Assembly (NCBI GenBank): GCA_016785225.1
Contig: JAFBJZ010000512.1
Location: forward strand, 6,671,001 to 6,735,000
Source of the DNA: Psettodes erumei
Taxonomy: Eukaryota; Chordata; Actinopteri; Pleuronectiformes; Psettodidae
Length of the DNA: 64,000 nt
Direction of reading: 5' to 3'
This document shows positions 55,601 to 64,000 of the stretch, in pieces. The first letter of the stretch is position 1; each line of letters opens with the position of its first letter. The translations under genes were made by a program, and so were the position numbers. Below the pieces are notes generated by a model that searched no databases, was not told the origin of the DNA, and saw only the letters and a program-made list of their open reading frames with translations.

Positions 55601-58600
55601 TGTCAATCTACAATATGCATCAACATCATGTCACACTGTTGGCTGTGAGCTGTTGTTTCATGGTAGAAACGTAAACACAAGCAAATGTGTTGGTGGCATT
55701 GGTGACATTTTGCTGAAATCTACATCTCACTTGTCTCAAACTTCTAAAAAAAAATGTTTCTCCAATCAGTCTATTTTGCTTTATGTACATCTCCACCTTT
55801 GTGATAGACACATACCTTCAGGTGGCAGGCCCAGCATGCAGTACGGCGGCCCTCTGACCACCACCTCTTGAAGGATAATTGAAAAGCTGTACACATCTCC
55901 CTTGTAGGTCCCTTTACGTGAGCTTGCAGGGTCCCTCAAGAACTCTGGAGCTGTCCAAAATAGATCTGAGTGGGAAAAAAGAGAGGATTTGACATCAGCC
56001 AGTGGTATTACATTTTAGCTATGACTTTGTGCATGTGAGCATCTCTGGACACTATGAGGAAAAAAATGGTATCATCAATGGTTTATATTCAGTTGTCTAA
56101 CAAAAAAAATGGAAGCGTGTTGGGATTTCTACCAGGTCCCAACAGCACTTTGGAATGAAACCCCTGCTTTTACCTTCAGGTGGAGGTTCTTCGATAGGAG
56201 CCTTCTGAGACTCTAGCAGTTCATTGAAGCCATAGTCAGTAATCTTGAGGACAAAACGTCCGTCTACCACGCAGTTACGAGATTTTAATCTGCCATGAGG
56301 AAAATCTCTGTGGTGAAGGTACTTCATACCCTGGAAGCAAAACACATTCAACTCACATAAAATATCAGGTAAATATTAGGTAATATTCACATTTGAAAAA
56401 CATAGTAAGCTGACAAGCGGCGATGCCACAAAAACAACCTCCATGTTTTCATCACCTTACCTTGATGAGGTCGAGCACAAGTGAGGACTTGAACATCCAG
56501 TCTAATTTAACATCCTCGTTCCTCAGCAGGTCCTGCAGACTGCCCCTTGAGCAGTGCTCCGTCACCACCGCAAACATGGAGCAGTCCGAAAAGAAGCCCA
56601 GGAATGGATTGACATTCTCGTTTCTCAGGTCCTTCATCTGAGAGAGCATGGCGGATAACAGATTAATGTGGGGAGGGAGGACAAGAAGTTATGTTAAGAC
56701 CATATTAATCAACAGTATTTATCATTACTTGAATTCACTGCATATTTTTAGCTTCTTTTTTTAGCTTGTGTCAGTGTCAAACCACTTAACTTGAGTGAAA
56801 ATTCAACTCAGTGTCTGTGCCCTTTTTCCACATGTTGTGACATGTTACTCTACCTTTGTGAAAATCTTTGTGGTGCTCTGCTTCACCTCCTTGAATTGCC
56901 CCTCCTCAAATTTCTTCAGCCAAACCCAGTCGCCCTGCAAAAGAAGCCACTATTCTTGTACCATTCTTGATTAGGACACCTTTCTCTCCCTCACTTGCAT
57001 ACTTACTGACATACTGAAATAGTGTGTATACTACATGCCATAGCAACAATTCATTGACTCTCTCAGTGTAACCTACCTCGTACACGGCTACACTGGTAGT
57101 CTCGTGAGTTGCTGTCTGCATGCTGTTTACAGAATGTGAGCGGTCTGCAGATTTCTCCTCCAGAGTACTCTTGGACTCGCTCAGATCCTCTAAAGTGATT
57201 TTCTGTGGGACATGAAACACCAAGAGAATATATGATAGAAATGAGTTGTACCCTGCAATATTCAGTGTGTTATGTCCATGGAATGCATGAAAAAAACATG
57301 GTCAATAGATTCAGTGATTCTACCCACCTTTTTGCTAAGCTGGGGGTTGATAAAAGTAAGATCCTCTAAAGTTAGCACAATCCGATTGGGACCTTTGACC
57401 AGCTGGATTTGCTGGAGCCGCCGCCTGACCATGAGATTTCGGAAAGATAGAAAGATCAGTTTTAGGGTATTCTCAAACTGTCTCAGAGATAATCTTTTCT
57501 GGCAAAGAAAGGTTATAAACCAGACATGTTCGTCCTCATATAAGAACTACTTCTAGTCTAAACTTCACATATGGTAGTCAGGTCAGAGGATCTGCTTATT
57601 CCCTACTTTTGGAAAATACATTTACATGATGTCGAGAGTTTTGTTTGAAGTATATTAGATGGCATGCAGATGTGATCTTAAGGACATTTTACAAGATTTA
57701 TTTGACTACCTATTGCAATGGGTCAAAGAAATCAATATTGTGGTTTGAACTCCATTTTCAAATAAGTTATTGTCATTTAAAAACTGGCTCTTTGTTTTGT
57801 TCATCAATGATCCTTTAGGGGATACCCCTTCGGTCTTCCTTTATTAATCCTCAGTTATTTAAAAAGAAAATCTATTTTTGCTCACATTGCACCATCAAAT
57901 ATGCAAATGCATCTAATCTGATAGAAAGATCATTGGAAAGATGGAATAATGGACGAGAAACACGAGGACTCATTTATATAACGTTACGCTGCATGAATCT
58001 GTTTGTAGTTACTGGTTGTACCTGATATAAAGACTTAAAGCGAGCCCTCCGACAGCTAGGACCAAGATGACAGCCAACACCACTATGATATAAGTGACCT
58101 CCACACCTGAAGATGACAACAGGTAAAACTTGTGGGAAAGTGTTGAGGAGTGAATGACAAATGGCATGAAGAACATGCTATAAAACTGTGAAGAACTGAG
58201 AAAGCGCATCCAAACAAAACCACAATCACCCATATTCATCATGAATGCATATACCAACTGAAATATTTTACCTCCTGTGCAGACGGCATTCTTTTCAAAC
58301 CAACAGGTGGAATCAGATGGCGGGGGGGATCCTCCTGGAAAATTAATGGACCTCCCCGCAAAACGAAGCACTCCAGATGTTAGATCCACCATATAAGTCT
58401 GGTAGAGCTGGCTCCCAGTATTGTCAGTGTCCAGGACGACATAGCTGGTCTTGACATCCCCAGCGGTGTCCACTTGGACCTTCTGGTTAAAACCAGTGAA
58501 GGTTGTGTTCTTTGTGAAGTAGGCCAAGTTCGATCCAGACAGAAACATGCCTGCTCTCCTGGCATTGTGGATGGACTTTGCCAGGAGGTAGATGCTGTTA

Positions 58601-60909
58601 TAAATGGTCCCAAACAGTGGGTTAACCTGTGAGGATGATCAAGGGTTGTTGGTTGGTTGGGATACAAGAAATGACAAGGTGTTACTGTACTACTACGACT
58701 ACTGTATCTTAAAATGTCCTCTCTAGAAAAGTACAACAACAAATCAAATGTTTCAAAACTAGGCTGACATACAGAGTTAGCAACTGATAATTGAGGCAAA
58801 GGGACCACATATGTGATGTTTTGTGAAAGTATGAATGAAAATATCTGTGGGACTGTGTCATGCATCTGGGTGCCGAAAGACGACAGGAAACCCACTCACT
58901 TTTTGCTGATTATGGGGCATGTAACACTGACATCCATTATAAAGTACACAAAATAACATTGCAACATACTTTTGCATGTCTCAAGGACTGTGGGCGTTAT
59001 CCTCTGTTACATTGGAGTGAATCAAGTAAGGGATTGTTTTATGATGCGTATACACAACTATGATGACCATTAACTTTTTTCAATGTACATATATGGGCAT
59101 GTGAATATAGTTTTAAGACAGTGACAAAAGTGAGACCCCGTCCGTGACAGCCTGACAGTTCCTACCTGCTCTGCCTGCACAGTTAGTGTCAGTTCCTCAC
59201 TCCTCTTGGCTGCAGTGAACGCCTCATTGAAGGACAAAGGCGCAGAGGCCACAGTGATAGTGAGCACAGCATCATAGGCCTCCCTCAGTCTGCTGTTGTT
59301 TTGCAAGGGAACATAGGAGGTGTTGCTGTAGGGCACACTGTAGAGGAGGGTGTCGTAGGGAACAAACACATACTTCCCCGAAGTCAGACCCATTTTCTGT
59401 GCTTTGAGAAGAAAAGTAGCCTGCTGCACACCTCCAACAAGGATTGAATGCATGCACATGATTATAACTGAAAAAGACAAGGAAACAGCACAATACAATA
59501 CATTTTTTGTAATAACATGACTGACATCAGTATTCTAATTATTTAATGTGCTAAATTAGGACAAATACTAACACAGTGCTGTGGAGAGGACTCTAATGTC
59601 CTCCTCAATGGAGCGACTGTAATGTAGGAGTTTACAACACACCTACTTCATTGAGGAGTAAATGTTCTTAGTCACAGTATTTTGACAGACAGATGCTTTT
59701 GAAGTGACAATAAACTCCAGCATGTGGTCATTAAGGCTTATTTCATTTACAAATTCAGTTCTATATGATGCAAACTGGCTGAAAGTCTGAAACAAAACTA
59801 CTGGTTAAAATAGTTTTTAAAAGATGAGATGTTGGGGTGCCCTGCTGGCCTGTGGAACTAAGAAACTGACAGATCACTAACAAGATAAGCTGCTGCCCCA
59901 GTTCACCTTAACAACAAGGTGAAATGTCAAAATGGCTTCCATGTGACAATATTCTGGTGGCGCAAATCTGGACAGCTGATATTTTGCAGTTCTGCAACTT
60001 TCTCACCTGTGATGTAATATCTGATCCTGGTGTAGTCTATATTTCTACAAATCCTCTATTACATTTCTAGATTACCCTGTTTTTGATAAACTTAATGATA
60101 TTGTCTGCTTGTGTCACTTAAATTATCATACAGGTATATTTTAGCACCGTGATGAACCCTGACTCACCTCTGATCTCTCCTGCAGCCTGGATCTTCTTCA
60201 GTGTACTCTCCACCTCTGTCTCGTTAATACCTATAGGTGTAACCAAGCCAATGGGTAGCCCCTTATTTCTCAGACCAGTGGCCACTCTCCCGGCAGTATC
60301 CACCCAGACGTCCTCATTGGATGAGACCACCACAACGCTGGCCCACCTGAAGTGTTTCAACACGGTGAACAACACATCGACAGGAAACGGCACTGTCCTG
60401 GCGAAAGTCGGGTATCCCGTGGCGCGGTCCAGCTCATAGTTAAGACAGCCGTATGAGAAGACAGCCTTGCCCCAGTTCTTGGCCAACAGAGAGGCTGCAG
60501 TGCAGTATCCGGGGTTGGTGGGGCCCAGAAACGCGTCCGCCGTCTGCTCATAGTAAATAAAGGCGGTGAGAGCTTTGGATGTTTCGCAAGGCTCCTGGAG
60601 AATGATAAAGTCCATTTTCAGGCCCAGATCCAGATTCAGGTCTCCGTTTATCCTGTTTACAGCGAGCCGGGCGGCGGCAGCAGGCAGCGCCTTGTAATAC
60701 ACTGGGTCGCAGTTCCAAGGCCCCAGGACCCCCACTTTGAATATCAAACATCGGACACAGCAAGGGAACGTTAACACTCCGAGGAGGACCCATAACAGAA
60801 AGTTATAAAGGGGCAGCGAAGTTAAAATCGGTCTAGTTTTAATGATGGGAATGCATGGATGGTTGGACTCCCATAGCGCCCCTCTGAAATTTGGAGAAAT
60901 ATGTTGCAT
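52673..60909 (-). CDS. gucy2d-like: Receptor guanylate cyclase, retinal/olfactory type (GC-D-like by synteny), one extra base in the catalytic exon
   Basis: Single-pass membrane enzyme making cGMP from GTP. The 18 coding exons begin, in transcript order, at 60909, 59467, 58626, 58106, 57424, 57202, 56934, 56637, 56330, 55965, 55560, 55317, 55040, 54575, 53934, 53745, 53571 and 52754. They end at 60168, 59166, 58272, 58022, 57328, 57077, 56854, 56461, 56174, 55816, 55412, 55154, 54848, 54400, 53836, 53651, 53486 and 52673. Corrected for one base, this gives 1,104 residues (RetGC length). Parts: signal segment about 30-52; ligand-binding ectodomain with the RetGC cysteines (GPWNC, QEPC, CWFEKNAVC); membrane helix about 470-491; kinase-homology domain about 530-805 (HGRLKSRNCVVDG, no HRD); coiled linker; cyclase domain about 862-1050 with [21 protein letters not shown] and NTASRMEST, the E and C expected for GTP. 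The extra base at 54466-54467 shifts frame after residue 962. Confidence 0.93.
54400..54575 (-). other. gucy2d-like: Cyclase catalytic exon with +1 frameshift
   Basis: The exon is 176 bases; neighbouring phases require 175. It begins [20 protein letters not shown] and reads normally to NILSA. There the sequence GCCGGTGGGA (- strand) should be GCCGTGGGA to continue VGTFHMRHMPDVPVRIRIG. Both splice sites (ttgcccag and GTGAAT) look usable. Everything downstream depends on removing one base. Confidence 0.88.
57425..58021 (-). other. Cyclase intron 4
   Basis: AT-rich intron between the membrane-helix exon and the first kinase-homology exon. No feature was seen within it. Confidence 0.8.
58627..59165 (-). 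other. Cyclase intron 2
   Basis: AT-rich intron between the second and third ectodomain exons. Nothing else was recognised. Confidence 0.8.
59468..60167 (-). other. Cyclase intron 1 (within the coding region)
   Basis: AT-rich, 700 bases, between the first and second ectodomain exons. Nothing else was recognised. Confidence 0.8.
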
Positions 60910-60984
60910 TGTACTTCCAGGGTGTCCAAGGACGTGAAGCTTTGCGTTCACTTCTTTTTTTGTTATCAATTAGACCAGTAACAC
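60168..60984 (-). other. gucy2d-like: Start-codon exon of the cyclase gene
   Basis: The acceptor (ctttctgcag) ends at 60985. The first in-frame ATG is at 60909-60907 (MQHISPN). The reading frame is open further upstream, but only from a TTG. About 30 polar residues precede the hydrophobic signal segment, which is longer than usual. Confidence 0.7.
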
Positions 60985-61102
60985 CTGCAGAAAGGTATAA
61001 ATAAATATAAAAATAAGTAAAATGTCTTTCCCGGAATTTTTAGCTTTAAAATAAATATGTGACACAGAAATTGCTGTTTTTTAAAACAACTAAATCACTC
61101 AC

Positions 61103-61200
61103 CATTGCTTTGATGCCATCAGGACGGCTTCAAGGTCCGATGAGAAGATCTTACCGGTGTCCTGTCAGGTCTGCTTTTCGGTCTCAAAACCCTCACCTAA
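61103..61200 (-). other. gucy2d-like: Candidate untranslated first exon of the cyclase gene
   Basis: On the - strand a strong donor (GCAATG|GTGAGTG) lies at 61102-61096, paired with the acceptor at 60985. Splicing would create a five-codon upstream open frame, ATG GTG TTA CTG GTC, followed by TAA. The 5' border of the exon is unknown. Confidence 0.4.
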
Positions 61201-62630
61201 TCATCCCAACCACCCCTACCTTGACGCCCCGAGGATCCAAGGTTTCGCTCCGGCGGAGACACGCTGTCATGTCATTGTGATTGGATCACGGGCTGAAAGT
61301 GACAGGCAGGGCTCGGGCGCTGCGTCTGTCGCGTTTGGAGACAACTTCAGCACCCTGGAGAGCTACTTACGTCCCGCAGTCAGCGCCTCTGAAGACTCCT
61401 GTGCGTTTCCACAAACACCTCTGTTCAAAGGCAGCATATCTGAACAAGGACAAACCACCCCTGGCCCTCAGGTGTTCTGTCTGCCATGTGTAGCTTTGGG
61501 GAAAAAAATGATATTACATGTTCCAAATCGAGTTAAAAAAGGAAATTCCGGTCGAAAAATGAGCCACCTTCCTTCAAAAGACGTTTCTGATCGACAAAAA
61601 CACAAAAATACTTGATGTATTATAAATATAGGAGGCCAGTGTCAGCTACAGGCCCATTCAGTCAAATCCCTTCAAAGTGACCTGGGGCCAAAACGTAGGT
61701 GTTACTCACTAATCCATTTTCAGTGAGGCACAATATAAGAGGATTGACAACTAGGCCTTAGTCTACTTTAAAAGCCCGGTTATCAAGCGGGAGAGGCAAC
61801 AAGGCCATTTCTCAGTTGACATACAGGAAATGTAGTCAGAAATCATATATTTATCATTGGATATAATGACAGTATGCGTTGAAGGAGTCAATCAAATAAT
61901 AATCCTTTATGAAAATACATAGCCTTGACCTCGACATGAATTAAGAGATAAATATTTAGTATGCAGACTTGTTTCTTGCCATGGAGACACCTCAGCCTTA
62001 CTGCACAAAGACACCTGAACCGTGCTTTAATTGGTCTAATACGCCTGCAGTACAGCAGGTCCCACAGATTAAATGAATTTGAACCCTGGTGTAGTGGGAG
62101 TCATTAAAGATAACGAAGGGCTCTCCCTGTGGGTCCCCTGAGTTCTGCTGTGCTTTGCCTGCGTCAGTCGTTTCAGCTCTTTTTCAAAAGGACTCCAGTG
62201 GTGAATCAGCCTGCCTGGCAAATGACTTCAAGAACAGCCGGTTGCCACAACATCGACTTTTGGTTGACATTGTTGAAGATAAAATATGGACTGGATGGAT
62301 GACTATGGCACAACCATGTCAGACCATGCTTTGATAGGTAAAAGAAATAGCTGATCATTATACAGCAAACAAAATATTTGAATATATATACTTCAGGTAA
62401 GACTAATAATTTTGATGATGGAGATTTTGTATAATGTTCCTTTTTATATGACATCTGCTTAAATTTAATTCCCCCACACAAAGCTATTTGCTTTAGGCTA
62501 TTAAAATACATCAAAGAAAAGTAATCAAGTAAAGTCAGTAAAGACAGACGCTTGTAGATGATAGATTGATTTGTTCAGCCAACATCAGGTTGCAGCTGTG
62601 TGTTGTGTGTGTGTGTGACAGAGAGGGAGG

Positions 62631-62635
<5 letters not shown>

Positions 62636-62696
<61 letters not shown>
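62636..62696. repeat. (GA)n microsatellite, about 30 units
   Basis: Perfect GA repeat preceded by a short (TG)n and GGAGG blocks. Confidence 0.96.
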
Positions 62697-62699
<3 letters not shown>

Positions 62700-63874
62700 A
62701 TCCACCCCTTCTGTCCCCTTCCCTCTCCTGTCTTCAAAAACTGTGTCAGTCACTTTAAACTCAGCCATGACCACTGACTACAAAAATAAGGCTGGAAAGG
62801 AACATGATATCAACTTTACTGAATAAAGTATGTTGGAATATTACGTTGCTTTATTTGCAAATGGAGTTAGAAAGTGATTCTACCATTGTCGACCCATATC
62901 CCACATAAGCTGATGAGCCTCTTAAATGTAACACCTTGACACCGCTGTCCTGCATCCAGGAATAGAGGACAGAAATGACGACTCAGCACAATGTCCTCCC
63001 AGTGAGAAGTGCAGAATGCAACACATCAGGTGCTGCTCCTGAGATGAGCTCTGCACTCTGTATTGTAAAAACAAACATTCGCAACCAGCAATAGAAACAA
63101 AATGAACATGATAAAAAGTAAATAATTCAAAATACCACCCGATGATGTATCACACTTCAAAGACACACCTCTCTCATTATACTGTATGCAGCTACAAGGT
63201 AAACAGGAAATGCTTTGCCAGCAAAAAAGGAGATAAATGATATGTCCTTGGACTGATGAAATATGATCAATGAGGAAAAAGAAGGAAAAAAATACACCAG
63301 TGAAAGGCAGACAGAAACATCAGGCAACAGAATATTTTACAGTTCCTTGCATTATTGATATTAAGGCGAAGTGAGCATGGAAAAAATAATCATAAAATAT
63401 TTCTTAGTCAGTAATGAATGAAAGAGTACCTGTACTTATGAGGTAAATGGGATCTCAAAAAAACTCAAAAAAGAAGGCAAAAAATAAATAAGATAACAGA
63501 CTATTCTTTTTTATATAAGCTCACTTTTTGAGCAAAAGTGTAAATAAAAACACCTCTGGTGCAGATAGCCACTCACAGTCACTTTTGGAACTTCCTACTC
63601 AACAAGATTCATGCAGGATCAAAACAAACCTCTGCATATTCTGAACACTACTTATGCTAATGCTTTGCGAAGGTTACCTCACATAGAACAAAATGCCTTA
63701 TGGCCGCAACCAAATAATGTAATAAGGCAACCACACAGTTCACTTGTTTCTGCTATTTTTTTAATTTCATTTTTACAGTGACAGTTCTTGTGTGTTTAAA
63801 TGTGAGCTATTTGAAGTGCTTCACGAGCCTTCACAATGCAGGCAGTGAATTTATTAGAGGATGTTTTCAGCTCT

Positions 63875-63889
63875 GGCGCCATCTAGTGG
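63875..63889 (-). promoter_or_regulatory. CTCF motif (full match)
   Basis: On the - strand the sequence is CCACTAGATGGCGCC, matching all fifteen positions of the core consensus CCASYAGRKGGCRSY. It points back toward serpinh1 and the cyclase gene. Occupancy is inferred. Confidence 0.55.
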
Positions 63890-64000
63890 AAGCAGAGTAT
63901 TTTGCACTGGGATAAAGGGAAGAGACAAACTAAAAGAATCCTGCACTACAGTCAGCCTCGATTAAATTAGGATATTTTCCATAACATTCCACCTTAACAA

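Larger units (their letters stand above)
61250..64000. other. Upstream intergenic DNA
   Basis: AT-rich sequence with a (GA)n microsatellite at 62.64-62.70 kb and a CTCF motif at 63.88 kb. No exon or RNA gene was recognised on either strand. Confidence 0.65.

Noticed and set aside
60118..60969. Cyclase start at 60969
   Set aside because: The frame is open there but the codon is TTG. The first in-frame ATG is at 60909.

Overview
This is a stretch of nuclear genome from a ray-finned (teleost) fish. The genes have short, vertebrate-style introns with GT/AG borders. Long (CA)n/(TG)n microsatellites and teleost interspersed repeats are present, and the proteins can be read as fish versions of known vertebrate proteins. 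No bacterial, plasmid or viral genes were seen. I read the splice sites by eye and checked codon phase across every junction of the five genes. Protein comparisons are from memory, not from a search.

Layout. (1) 1-4.9 kb, + strand: the last seven coding exons of samsn1, an SH3/SAM adaptor whose 5' end lies outside the window. (2) 5.4-9.1 kb, + strand: complete hspa13 (STCH), five coding exons. (3) 9.3-29 kb, - strand: complete coding part of gdpd5 (GDE2), 15 coding exons, 586 residues, lying tail to tail with hspa13. Its promoter and untranslated first exon are probably near 40.3-40.9 kb. (4) 41-46.3 kb: AT-rich, CpG-poor intergenic DNA with one SINE-like repeat and CTCF-like sites. (5) 46.4-50.4 kb, + strand: serpinh1 (HSP47), head to head with gdpd5, with a heat-shock element and TATA box at its promoter. 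(6) 51.9-61.2 kb, - strand: a receptor guanylate cyclase of the retinal/olfactory (GC-E/GC-F/GC-D) family, 18 coding exons, 1,104 residues, tail to tail with serpinh1. (7) 61.2-64 kb: upstream DNA with a (GA)n microsatellite and a very good CTCF motif.

The genes do not form an operon-like system. samsn1-hspa13 is the pair found at human 21q11. gdpd5-serpinh1-guanylate cyclase matches the human 11q13.5 / mouse chromosome 7 neighbourhood, where the olfactory cyclase GC-D (pseudogene GUCY2EP in human) sits. The window therefore spans a synteny junction.

Most notable: gdpd5 has lost two residues of its phosphodiesterase catalytic centre (R234Q and H275R, with H233 kept), so it looks like a pseudoenzyme. 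The exon carrying its APENT motif is bracketed by complementary (UG)n and (CA)n repeats. Two otherwise intact neighbours, serpinh1 and the cyclase, each carry a single extra base that breaks the frame. serpinh1 also has an in-frame 117-base intron bounded by a 7-base direct repeat. The DNA between about 5.1 and 41 kb is rich in undepleted CpG, unlike both flanks.
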